Part shown: piece after piece, positions 1 to 6,107 of the stretch | Position numbering within the stretch: position 1 is the stretch's first letter | How the letters are laid out: each line of letters opens with the position of its first letter | Assembly: GCA_030824095.1 (NCBI GenBank) | Contig: JAVBYK010000215.1 | Location: 1 to 7,660, forward strand | Direction: 5' to 3' | From: a bacterium | GTDB lineage: Bacteria > Pseudomonadota > Gammaproteobacteria > Burkholderiales > Burkholderiaceae_C | Length of the DNA: 7,660 nucleotides | The notes under the pieces: model-generated | Database searches by the model: none | Seen by the model: the letters and a program-made list of their open reading frames with translations, nothing else | What the model was told of the DNA's origin: nothing | Made by a program: the position numbers and the translations under genes

Positions 1-488
1 ACCGCCGCACACAACAGGCGCGAACGCTGCACCGCGTGCACATGCGGCTCCAGGGTTATCGCCTCGTCGGCCACCCAGCGCGTGGGGGGCTCGTAGCCCG
101 AGCCTTCGGTCTGATTCGCCATGGCAAAACGACGGCCATCGTTTGAAGTGCGGGCCAGCCAGGCCACCAGCGCGGACTTGGTCAGGCCCTGCAGGTCAAT
201 AACGGCGTCATAGGCCTGGGCCTGCAGAGCGGCCTTGAAGGCGCGCCACTCTGCACGGGTTTGCGCGGCAAACGGCGTCTTGCGCCAGCGCCGCAGCTCA
301 CAGGGAATCACCTGGCCCACGCCCTCACAGCGCGTGACCAGCGGCGCAAACGCGCGCTCCACCACCCAATCGATGTGCACACCGGGCAACTCAGCACGCA
401 GGTCCTGCACAGCGGGCATGGCATGCACCACATCGCCCAGAGACGACAGCTTGACGATCAAGACCCGAATGCCCCCACGCTCCCCCAT
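1..488 (-). CDS. waaC: Lipopolysaccharide heptosyltransferase I, N-terminal part (cut by window edge)
   Basis: Transfers the first L-glycero-D-manno-heptose from ADP-heptose onto Kdo in the LPS inner core, at the cytoplasmic face of the inner membrane. Only the first 162 residues are in the window; the family is usually about 320-340 long. Residues 8-26 (RVLIVKLSSLGDVVHAMPA) are the typical N-terminal strand and SLGD loop of GT9 heptosyltransferases. Residues 94-105 (DAVIDLQGLTKS) are the second conserved block of the N-terminal Rossmann-like domain. The only in-frame ATG is at 488. It gives an unusual six-residue lead, MGERGG, before the family's usual start, and no good Shine-Dalgarno sequence stands before it. 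The gene lies 74 bases downstream of the phosphomannomutase gene on the same strand, so co-transcription is likely. The family call is firm; the exact start is not. Confidence 0.93.
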   Translation of the reverse strand, partial: MGERGGIRVLIVKLSSLGDVVHAMPAVQDLRAELPGVHIDWVVERAFAPLVTRCEGVGQVIPCELRRWRKTPFAAQTRAEWRAFKAALQAQAYDAVIDLQGLTKSALVAWLARTSNDGRRFAMANQTEGSGYEPPTRWVADEAITLEPHVHAVQRSRLLCAA

Positions 489-545
489 TGCATGTGGGTC
501 GCTGCCCCCCGAGGGGGCCCTCACGCCTTGGGGCGGCCCGGCGGC
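489..545. repeat. GC-rich intergenic hairpin element, probably a dispersed Comamonadaceae repeat
   Basis: The gap between the mutase and waaC is very GC-rich. It holds a perfect 6-base stem, GCCCCC (504-509) with GGGGGC (513-518), around the loop CGA. More G/C-rich sequence follows (GCCTTGGGGCGGCCC, 525-539). No T-run follows on the minus strand, so it is a poor intrinsic terminator. From memory, similar elements are scattered between genes in Acidovorax, Variovorax and relatives. In that recollection the repeat runs on into the GTGGGGGC-like sequence that here forms the first codons of waaC. Repeat status cannot be shown from this single copy. Confidence 0.5.
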
Positions 546-562
546 GCTCAAGCGAGGCTCAC

Positions 563-1945
563 TCAATGCGCGGCCTCGGCAAAGCTGGCGTCGGGTTTGA
601 CCGAGCGCAGCAGGGCCAGCATGTCTTCCTGGATGCGATGCAGGGCTTCGGGTGTATGCCCTTCAAATCGCAGCACCAGCACCGGCGTGGTGTTGGAGGC
701 GCGAATCAGGCCAAAGCCATCGGGCCAATCGACGCGCACACCGTCAATCGTGTTGATCGTCGCCGGAGCCGCAAACGCGGCTTTTGCAACCAGTTGCTCC
801 ACCAGTGCGTGGGGTTCGCCTTCCTTGCACTGCACATTGAGTTCGGGCGTGGAGAAGCTGGTGGGCAGCGCGTCGAGCATGGCGCTGGCGTCCACCACGC
901 GGCTGACGATTTCCAGCAGGCGGCAACCGGCATAGGTACCGTCGTCAAAGCCGTACCAGCGCTCCTTGAAGAAGATGTGGCCGCTCATCTCGCCACCCAG
1001 CGGCGAGCCAATCTCGCGCATCTTGGCCTTGATCAGCGAATGGCCGGTCTTGAACATCAGCGGCACGCCGCCGGCCGCCGTGATGGCGGGCGCCACGCGC
1101 TGCGAGCACTTCACGTCAAAAATGATGGTGCCACCGGGCACGCGCGTCAGCACGTCGCGGGCGAACAGCATCATCTGGCGATCCGGGTAGATGTTGTTGC
1201 CGCCCTTGGTGACGATGCCCAGGCGGTCGCCGTCGCCGTCAAAGGCCAGGCCCAGCTCGGCGTCGCTGGTCTTCAGCGCGGCAATCAGGTCCTTCAGGTT
1301 CTCGGGCTTGCTCGGATCCGGGTGGTGGTTGGGGAAGTTGCCGTCCACCTCGCTGTACAGCTCGGTCACTTCGCAGCCAATGGCGCGCAGGATGTCCGGT
1401 GCCGAAGCGCCGGCCACGCCGTTGCCACAGTCCACGACGATCTTGATTGGGCGGGCCAACTTGATGTCGCCTACGATGCGCGCGCGGTAGGCCTCCATCA
1501 CATTGGCGCTCTGGCGCGAGCCGCCGGCCTGCAGCGACCAGGTCTCGTTCTGCATCATGCTGCGCAACGACTGGATGTCATCGCCATAGATGGCACGTCC
1601 GGCCAGCACCATCTTGAAACCGTTGTGGTCCTTGGGGTTGTGGCTGCCGGTCACCTGGATACCGGACTCGCACAGCGTGCTGGCCGCGAAATACAGCATG
1701 GGCGTGGTGACCATACCGACGTCGATGACGGTGATCCCGGCCTCCTGCAAGCCGGTCATCAGTGCCTCGACCAGGTCAGGACCGGTCAGACGTCCGTCAC
1801 GGCCCACCGCCACCGTGGTCTGCCCCTCTGCCAGCGCCACAGTGCCAAAGGCGCGCCCCAGGCCACGCGCCATGTCGGGGTTGATGGTGGACGGCACAAC
1901 GCCGCGGATGTCATAGGCCTTGAAGATGCTGGAGGAGAGTTGCAT
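563..1945 (-). CDS. algC: Phosphomannomutase/phosphoglucomutase (AlgC type)
   Basis: Cytosolic alpha-D-phosphohexomutase that interconverts mannose-6-P with mannose-1-P and glucose-6-P with glucose-1-P, feeding nucleotide-sugar synthesis for LPS and exopolysaccharide. All four active-site loops are visible in the 460-residue product: the phosphoserine loop TGSHNP (99-104, catalytic Ser101), the metal-binding loop DGDGDR (236-241), the sugar-specificity loop GEMSGH (318-323) and the phosphate-binding loop RASNTTP (415-421). The length matches the AlgC family. The frame is open for 35 more codons upstream, to an ATG at 2050. I chose the ATG at 1945 because the protein then begins MQLSSSIFKAYDIRG, the family's usual N-terminus, and AGGG lies 8 bases before it. 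waaC follows on the same strand. algC is a family-level symbol; the gene is often annotated manB or pgm in related genomes. Confidence 0.96.
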   Translation of the reverse strand: MQLSSSIFKAYDIRGVVPSTINPDMARGLGRAFGTVALAEGQTTVAVGRDGRLTGPDLVEALMTGLQEAGITVIDVGMVTTPMLYFAASTLCESGIQVTGSHNPKDHNGFKMVLAGRAIYGDDIQSLRSMMQNETWSLQAGGSRQSANVMEAYRARIVGDIKLARPIKIVVDCGNGVAGASAPDILRAIGCEVTELYSEVDGNFPNHHPDPSKPENLKDLIAALKTSDAELGLAFDGDGDRLGIVTKGGNNIYPDRQMMLFARDVLTRVPGGTIIFDVKCSQRVAPAITAAGGVPLMFKTGHSLIKAKMREIGSPLGGEMSGHIFFKERWYGFDDGTYAGCRLLEIVSRVVDASAMLDALPTSFSTPELNVQCKEGEPHALVEQLVAKAAFAAPATINTIDGVRVDWPDGFGLIRASNTTPVLVLRFEGHTPEALHRIQEDMLALLRSVKPDASFAEAAH

Positions 1946-2010
1946 GCCGTTTTCCCTGTGCAAATGATCGGTGGCAAGGGCTGGAATGCTGCGCCTTGCC
2001 TGAGCTTGGG

Positions 2011-2016
2011 ATTGTA
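2011..2016 (-). promoter_or_regulatory. Probable -10 element for the phosphomannomutase gene
   Basis: Read on the minus strand this is TACAAT, five of six matches to TATAAT, about 65 bases before the chosen start codon. No convincing -35 box stands at 16-18 bases; TTGGGA at 2031-2036 is only 14 bases away. The 5' leader would be about 60 bases. The call rests on the hexamer and its placement. Confidence 0.4.
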
Positions 2017-2095
2017 GGCGCCGAGCCCCATCCCAACGCAGGCGGGGCACATGCGTTGATGTCAGGCTTGTGCCGTGGCGAAAGTTAGATTTTTG

Positions 2096-2143
2096 CTACT
2101 GAAACGATAGTTGGTTACGCCTATTCGACGAGGGCAAGAGGCC
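2096..2143 (+). repeat. Degenerate 48-base intergenic repeat, copy A
   Basis: This copy aligns without gaps to 6057-6104 in the same orientation, at 36 of 48 positions (75%) by hand count. Shared blocks are CTAC, ATAG, TTACGC, TATTC, ACGAGGGC and AGGCC. Both copies lie between genes. From memory, elements of the form ATAGCTGCTTACGC...AGAGGCC recur in Comamonadaceae genomes, so this is probably an old, diverged member of a dispersed family. It lies next to the start of the lower-GC cassette. Confidence 0.65.
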
Positions 2144-2225
2144 GAAACCAAAATGCTGAGGCATCCAAATAGTCTGATAGACGCTTGCCCACGGCAGTCG
2201 GCACGAAGGCCGGGTAGGATCTTCC

Positions 2226-3110
2226 TCAGGAAGCGACACTGGAAATGACACATTTGCTCAGGTTCTTAAGGTTCCTATTGCGATTCGAGAGCATGATTCG
2301 AACATCGTCCCGATCGAGAAACACTGCGACCTGACTAGAAGGATCGCGCTCCGATGACGCGAAGGCAGTAAGGCTCTGTGAAGACGCGCCCGAAAAATTC
2401 ACGTACTTCTCAATGGCTGCCTCGAATGACATGCGTGCCTCGTTTACCGAATTTTCCACGTTTTTTCGGGCGAACTCATGTATCGCGCTAAGCGATTCCA
2501 GATAGCGACGCGTTGCACCAAGGAGATCAACCTCATCAGGGCACTCACTGAGCACCTTCTTCTTAAAGCTATCGTCTAGCGCCAAATGCCGGCGCAGAGT
2601 CATCACGCCAAGTGAGAACTCGTTTCGTAACTTCTTTCCAGGGGGGAACCACCGTCCGCCAACCGTCAAACTATGGACCGCCGACCCTGAATGTTGGACG
2701 TGGTTTCGAAGCGCTTCCATAAACCGGTACTCGAAGCACCCGTCATACTCTTCGGAAAGCACGCGCTTCACTTCGTCCTTATTTCCACCGCACTGCACCA
2801 CTCTTTGCAAAAGCTGATCAACAAACAGCCGCGCCGAACTCAGAAAGTTGACCGCCCATCTATTCATGTCCGCTTTCAGTTCAAACATGTCCTGGTAGTC
2901 AAATCTCTGCCTTGCAATTGATGCAGCAGTAATCGACAACGCTGAATTCTCCAACTCAAGATAGTTGCCTACTAGTAGGTCGTAGTTTTCCTCAAAGGAA
3001 AACGCTGCACCAAGAATCGGCTTGGCTCGCTTCAACTCAAGGTACTCAGCGTCACTGATTTCAAGCGCGGGGGGCGGCGCAAGTAGTGCTGGTTGAAGAA
3101 ATGGTTTCAT
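2226..3110 (-). CDS. Uncharacterised 294-residue protein with a HEPN-like R-N-x3-H motif
   Basis: I do not recognise this family with certainty. The protein is soluble, with no signal peptide or membrane segment, and looks mostly helical with many charged residues. Residues 129-140 (RFMEALRNHVQH) hold Arg135-Asn136-x3-His140, which is the Rx4H pattern with a polar residue after Arg that marks catalytic HEPN ribonucleases. The region before it (about 80-128) is helical, as expected of a HEPN four-helix bundle. The rest (about 165-240) is helical and ends in a polar tail. It is the third gene after a helix-turn-helix protein and a PIN nuclease, 67 bases after the PIN stop. GC is about 42-52% in sampled lines, the lowest in the window, which suggests transfer. 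The ATG at 3110 has no Shine-Dalgarno sequence, and the frame stays open back to the PIN stop codon, so the true start is uncertain. HEPN assignment is an inference from one motif. Confidence 0.72.
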   Translation of the reverse strand: MKPFLQPALLAPPPALEISDAEYLELKRAKPILGAAFSFEENYDLLVGNYLELENSALSITAASIARQRFDYQDMFELKADMNRWAVNFLSSARLFVDQLLQRVVQCGGNKDEVKRVLSEEYDGCFEYRFMEALRNHVQHSGSAVHSLTVGGRWFPPGKKLRNEFSLGVMTLRRHLALDDSFKKKVLSECPDEVDLLGATRRYLESLSAIHEFARKNVENSVNEARMSFEAAIEKYVNFSGASSQSLTAFASSERDPSSQVAVFLDRDDVRIMLSNRNRNLKNLSKCVISSVAS

Positions 3111-3128
3111 GGGGTCTGAATTTGAGAT

Positions 3129-3164
3129 GAGAGGTCTGACCGGCGTGCCGGGAAGTATCCTCTC
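3129..3164 (-). repeat. Inverted repeat between the PIN and HEPN-like genes
   Basis: Nested inverted repeat: outer arms GAGAGG (3129-3134) and CCTCTC (3159-3164), inner arms CCGG (3140-3143) and CCGG (3148-3151). In the minus-strand transcript it forms a two-part hairpin about 20 bases before the ATG of the 294-residue protein. No T-run follows, so it is not a standard terminator. It may limit translation, mark RNA processing, or have no function. The arm read as GAGAGG on the minus strand is also Shine-Dalgarno-like, but no usable start codon follows it closely. Confidence 0.5.
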
Positions 3165-3179
3165 CTCTCGCTCAATGAA

Positions 3180-3812
3180 TTATTCGCCGATATTTTCCAA
3201 TCCCTCCGCAGCCGCTTTCGCCCCATGAAGCTGAAGCGCAGCCACCAACTCGGCTTTGGAGTACGGTGGCTTTGTCAAATCACTGAGTGACTTCGCAATC
3301 GCTTGACTGGTTCTGGATGGCGCAGCACAAAAAAGTCGATCCAAGAATGCGCCCGCTTTGATGACCTCAATACCAAGCTTGCGGGTGTCGGCAACGGCCA
3401 GATGCTTGGTGTTATCGGAAACGATCATGATCTTGTGCAGTGCCGGGTCGTCTTCTTCATCGAGTCCGTTGAGCATCACCAAGGCGGCGGCGATCAGGTG
3501 CCGGTCGTTGTCATGCACGCGTGCAGGAACTCGGGACATGTACGCGGTGTCGTCATACCCCGCAATCAGATGCCCATTGTTGGTGGCACGTTGAAACGCC
3601 TTGAGACGCTTGGCCCCTGACTTCGCTGCGTTGGGATGCACGTGCGGCCAGTTCCGCAGGAACTCGGCTTCAACATCACCGGTCCAGTAGGCAAAGTAGA
3701 GGCCTTCGAGCATCAAGTCAAACAGCACATCCGACAAGCGCGATGGCAGCAGCACGCAGGTATCCAGAATGGCCAAGGTGTTACCACCAGGGGTGAGTGG
3801 ATGGCGGTCCAT
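3180..3812 (-). CDS. PIN-domain nuclease, probable toxin of a type II toxin-antitoxin pair
   Basis: PIN domains are Mg2+/Mn2+-dependent RNases; in toxin-antitoxin pairs they cut tRNA, rRNA or mRNA when the antitoxin is lost. The 210-residue product has the acidic residues in order: Asp17 in AILDTCVLLP, Glu48/Glu50 in DVEAEF, Asp101/Asp103 in VHDNDRHLIAAA, and Asp133 in IVSDNTKHL. The nuclease domain fills about residues 13-160. A C-terminal segment (about 165-210) carries KPPYSKAELVAALQLHG, a short helical tail of a kind I recall in PIN_3-type proteins. It starts 9 bases after the upstream helix-turn-helix gene, the usual antitoxin-then-toxin order. A GTG at 3815 directly before the ATG at 3812 is an alternative start, with GGTGA 6 bases before it. 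GC is about 57%, between the housekeeping genes and the gene downstream. RNA target and toxicity are inferred from the family. Confidence 0.88.
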   Translation of the reverse strand: MDRHPLTPGGNTLAILDTCVLLPSRLSDVLFDLMLEGLYFAYWTGDVEAEFLRNWPHVHPNAAKSGAKRLKAFQRATNNGHLIAGYDDTAYMSRVPARVHDNDRHLIAAALVMLNGLDEEDDPALHKIMIVSDNTKHLAVADTRKLGIEVIKAGAFLDRLFCAAPSRTSQAIAKSLSDLTKPPYSKAELVAALQLHGAKAAAEGLENIGE

Positions 3813-3821
3813 CACTAACAG

Positions 3822-4355
3822 TCACCGTTTTTTGGGAAACCGTTTTTCGGCAAGCGCCTTCACCCGGCGCACCACGTCCGCCTCAGAGCTTTTGTAGGCA
3901 CCCGCTTTCTGACCCTCCGCACGCAGATCAGCAGCCTTGCCGGTCACTTGATGTTTGGCTTTCATGTCCATCACGGCGGCACGGGAAACACGCCGATGAC
4001 CGCCTGCGGACACGGACGCCCCCTTGAGCTTGTTCTGGTCGATCAACATGGCGACGTAGGGACGGCTGTAACCCAGCAATTCAGCGGCCTGCGCGGTGCT
4101 GATGAGGTCATTGGTGGTGGCAGCAGCCTTCGGCATCTCGATACCAATAGTTTGGCTCTCAATGTCAGCCAAGTGGCGAATCAACTGCAAGCGGACGTTG
4201 CGGCTTTGCGGAGTGGTGGCTTCAAGAACCTGGTGCAGTGCCTTGGCCACCTGAATGGAAGTGGCTCCGGTTATCGATCCGATGGCGTCAGCCAATGGCC
4301 CCAGCGGGTCATGGCGGTGTGCAGGTGTTTTACCCAATGTGGCGGCTGTAGGCAT
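3822..4355 (-). CDS. Excisionase/MerR-type helix-turn-helix protein, probable antitoxin
   Basis: Probable DNA-binding antitoxin that neutralises the adjacent PIN nuclease and represses the operon. In the 177-residue product, residues 83-130 form a winged helix-turn-helix of the excisionase/MerR type: ISTAQAAELLGYSRPYVAML (85-104) is the helix-turn-helix and SAGGHRRVSRAAV (116-128) the wing. The N-terminal 80 residues lack a recognised motif and may dimerise. The lysine-rich tail (about 131-177) could be the toxin-binding part, but that is conjecture. The frame is open far upstream. I chose the ATG at 4355 because GGAGG stands 5 bases before it; the next ATG upstream (4391) lies over the predicted -10 element. 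It is the first gene of the three-gene minus-strand cassette and diverges from the repair operon. It is not an integrase-linked excisionase: no integrase is in the window. Confidence 0.87.
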   Translation of the reverse strand: MPTAATLGKTPAHRHDPLGPLADAIGSITGATSIQVAKALHQVLEATTPQSRNVRLQLIRHLADIESQTIGIEMPKAAATTNDLISTAQAAELLGYSRPYVAMLIDQNKLKGASVSAGGHRRVSRAAVMDMKAKHQVTGKAADLRAEGQKAGAYKSSEADVVRRVKALAEKRFPKKR

Positions 4356-4360
4356 GATGC

Positions 4361-4365
4361 CCTCC
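4361..4365 (-). promoter_or_regulatory. Ribosome binding site that decides the antitoxin start
   Basis: GGAGG on the minus strand, 5 bases before the ATG at 4355. It is the only strong Shine-Dalgarno sequence near any candidate start in this open frame and rules out the longer reading. Confidence 0.8.
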
Positions 4366-4389
4366 AGGTATTGATCCAGATGTACACTC

Positions 4390-4420
4390 ATTTTAAAACG
4401 AAACAAACGAATAATACGAA
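4390..4420 (-). promoter_or_regulatory. Promoter and probable operator of the antitoxin-PIN cassette
   Basis: On the minus strand TAAAAT (4390-4395) matches the -10 consensus at five of six bases. Just upstream TTCGT occurs three times, at 4416-4420, 4407-4411 and 4398-4402, with an exact 9-base period. The -35 match is weak (TTCGTA at 19 bases), which suits a regulated promoter. The repeats overlap the -35 to -10 spacer, where a bound antitoxin would block RNA polymerase. Autoregulation is inferred from how toxin-antitoxin operons generally behave. Confidence 0.55.
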
Positions 4421-4481
4421 ACATCATAGAACCACCCCACCCACATGTCCGAAAACGGCCACTACGTGCCGCACCGCTGCG

Positions 4482-4487
4482 TATCAT
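4482..4487 (+). promoter_or_regulatory. Probable -10 element of the alkylation-repair operon
   Basis: TATCAT, five of six matches to TATAAT, ends exactly 6 bases before the ATG at 4494. That places the transcription start at or next to the A of the start codon, so the mRNA is probably leaderless. No good -35 box is visible, as expected for an activator-dependent promoter such as one switched on by methylated Ada. I found no clear match to the E. coli Ada box. Confidence 0.45.
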
Positions 4488-4493
4488 TCGCCC

Positions 4494-6050
4494 ATGTCCC
4501 CCGCAGCCTCCACGCCCAACCCCATGACGACGCCCGCCGCCAGCGATGCCTGCTATCTGGCGTTGAAGGCGCGGGATGCGCGCTTTGACGGGCGCTTCTT
4601 CACCGGGGTGACGTCCACGGGCATCTACTGCCGCCCGGTTTGCCGGGTGCGCACGCCGCGGCGGGAAAACTGCCTGTTCTTTGCGCTGGCGGCGCAGGCC
4701 GAACTGGCCGGCTTTCGGCCCTGCCTGCGTTGCCGGCCCGAGCTGGCGCCGGCCACAGCGGGCGAAGCCACCGTGCCGTGGTCCACGCAGGATGCTTCCT
4801 TCATCCTGGCCCAGCAGGCGGCCAAGCTGCTCGACGAGCCAGCGCTGTGGAGTGGCGATGACGACGGCGGCACGCCCAGCATGGCCGATGTGGCGGCGCG
4901 CCTGGGCGTGAGCGAGCGCCACCTGCGCCGCATCTTCGAGACGCACTGGGGCGTCTCCCCCCTGCAATACCTGCAGACGCGCCGCCTGCTGATGGCCAAG
5001 CGCCTGCTGACCGACACCCAACTGCCAGTGGCCCAGGTGGCGCTGCTGAGCGGCTTTGCCAGCGTGCGCCGCTTCAACGCCAGCTTTGTGGAGCACTACC
5101 GGCTGCAGCCCCGCCAGTTGCGCGCCAGCCGCGAGCCGGTGTACGGTCAGGCGGCATCCGAGGCCATCGTGCTCAAAGCTTCCTACCGCCCGCCGTATGA
5201 CGTAGCCGCCATGCTGGGCTTCTTCGCCACGCGCCAGATCGAAGGCGTGGAAGTGGCCAACCTGGCTCAGCACACACTGGCACGCACGCTGGCTCTGGAC
5301 GTGGGCAAGCGCACGCTGCAAGGCTGGATACGCCTGCAGTTTGTGCCGGACACCTGCAACGTGATCCTGCACATCAGCCCCAGCCTGGGCGACGCCCTGC
5401 CCCAGGTGCTGGCCCGAGCGCGCGCCCTGCTGGACCTGGACGCCGACCCGTTGGCCATCAACGCGGCACTGCAAGACGATTTTCCCGGCCAGGACGGCCT
5501 GCGTGTGCCCGGGTGTCTGGACGGCTTTGAGCTGGGCGTGCGCGCCATCCTGGGCCAACAGATCACGGTCAAGGCGGCGCGCACGCTGGGTGCGCGCCTG
5601 GTGGAGCGCTATGGCAGCGACCTGGCCACGCCGGTGGAGGGCCTGCGGCGCCTGTTCCCGACCCCGCAGGCGCTGGCCCAGGCCAGCGGTGAGGAGCTGG
5701 GCCAGTTGGGCATCGTGCGCCAGCGCCAGCGCGCCATCCAGGCGCTGGCCCAGGCTGTGATGGGTGGCGGTGTGCACCTGCAGCCCGGCGCCGACATTCC
5801 CCAGACATTAGCCGCGTTGCAGGCCCTGCCGGGCATTGGACCTTGGACGGCGCAGTACATTGCGATGCGCGCCCTGCGCTGGCCGGATGCCTTTGTGGCA
5901 GGCGACGTGGCCCTGCACAACGCCCTGGGCGTGCGCGCGGCCGCCAATCCGCAGCGCGCGGCCGAGGACGCATCCCAGCGCTGGAGACCCTGGCGCAGTT
6001 ATGCCGTGGTGCGCGCCTGGGCCAGCCTGGCGGCGCCGACCGGCACCTGA
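4494..6050 (+). CDS. alkA: Ada-N / AraC HTH / AlkA fusion: methylation sensor, activator and 3-methyladenine DNA glycosylase II
   Basis: Three activities in one 518-residue chain. Residues about 18-85 are the Ada N-terminal zinc domain: Cys46, Cys50, Cys77 and Cys80 have exactly the spacing of E. coli Ada Cys38/42/69/72. Cys46 would accept the methyl group from DNA phosphotriesters. Residues about 128-208 are an AraC-type double helix-turn-helix (MADVAARLGVSERHLRRIF, then VALLSGFASVRRFNASF), the part that activates transcription after methylation. Residues about 226-345 are the AlkA N-terminal domain, followed by the HhH-GPD glycosylase domain: hairpin LPGIGPWTAQYIAMR (445-459) and catalytic Asp471 in VAGDVAL. 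It should excise N3-alkylpurines. The Ogt domain that ends E. coli Ada is absent here and is encoded by the next gene. The start at 4494 has no Shine-Dalgarno sequence but fits a leaderless mRNA; the ATG at 4524 would also keep every domain. The same fusion beside ogt is known from Mycobacterium tuberculosis. Confidence 0.95.
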   Translation: MSPAASTPNPMTTPAASDACYLALKARDARFDGRFFTGVTSTGIYCRPVCRVRTPRRENCLFFALAAQAELAGFRPCLRCRPELAPATAGEATVPWSTQDASFILAQQAAKLLDEPALWSGDDDGGTPSMADVAARLGVSERHLRRIFETHWGVSPLQYLQTRRLLMAKRLLTDTQLPVAQVALLSGFASVRRFNASFVEHYRLQPRQLRASREPVYGQAASEAIVLKASYRPPYDVAAMLGFFATRQIEGVEVANLAQHTLARTLALDVGKRTLQGWIRLQFVPDTCNVILHISPSLGDALPQVLARARALLDLDADPLAINAALQDDFPGQDGLRVPGCLDGFELGVRAILGQQITVKAARTLGARLVERYGSDLATPVEGLRRLFPTPQALAQASGEELGQLGIVRQRQRAIQALAQAVMGGGVHLQPGADIPQTLAALQALPGIGPWTAQYIAMRALRWPDAFVAGDVALHNALGVRAAANPQRAAEDASQRWRPWRSYAVVRAWASLAAPTGT

Positions 6051-6056
6051 TATTTA

Positions 6057-6104
6057 CTACAAATTCAATAGCAGCTTACGCATATTCCACGAGGGCTGGA
6101 GGCC
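6057..6104 (+). repeat. Degenerate 48-base intergenic repeat, copy B
   Basis: This is the partner of the element at 2096-2143, in the same orientation and gap-free (36 of 48 identical). It fills nearly the whole 57-base gap between the alkA fusion and ogt. Its end, CTGGAGGCC, contains the ogt Shine-Dalgarno sequence. Confidence 0.65.
6098..6102 (+). promoter_or_regulatory. Ribosome binding site of ogt, inside repeat copy B
   Basis: GGAGG, 5 bases before the ATG at 6108. The matching bases in copy A read AGAGG, so the copy here is a slightly better Shine-Dalgarno sequence. Confidence 0.75.
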
Positions 6105-6107
6105 TAA

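Noticed and set aside
488..2017. 509-codon open frame on the plus strand opposite the phosphomannomutase gene
   Set aside because: It is the antisense shadow of a complete, motif-bearing gene in GC-rich DNA. Its product is rich in His, Ala, Gly and Gln, a typical artefact, and it has no recognisable domain.
1946..2050. 35-codon N-terminal extension of the phosphomannomutase
   Set aside because: It crosses the probable -10 element and lies before the family's conserved start; AGGG supports the ATG at 1945.
2062..2253. 63-codon minus-strand open frame in the gap after the HEPN-like gene
   Set aside because: It covers the intergenic repeat and the end of the HEPN-like gene in another frame, and has no recognisable motif or clear ribosome binding site.
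3822..4355. Possible phage excisionase marking an integrated element
   Set aside because: The excisionase-like fold is present, but there is no integrase, tRNA gene or attachment-site duplication in the window, and a PIN nuclease follows directly, which fits an antitoxin better.
4398..4420. Start of a CRISPR array
   Set aside because: The repeats are only 5 conserved bases with 4-base gaps, far too short; they fit operator half-sites.
3948..4493. Plus-strand extension of the Ada-AlkA frame across the antitoxin gene
   Set aside because: The Ada-N domain begins just after 4494, and the extension overlaps the helix-turn-helix gene antisense and shows no domain.
4356..5777. Long minus-strand extension of the antitoxin frame opposite the Ada-AlkA gene
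   Set aside because: Its composition is low-complexity and typical of a shadow, it crosses the antitoxin promoter, and the real start has its own strong GGAGG. Only residues after 4355 look like a protein.
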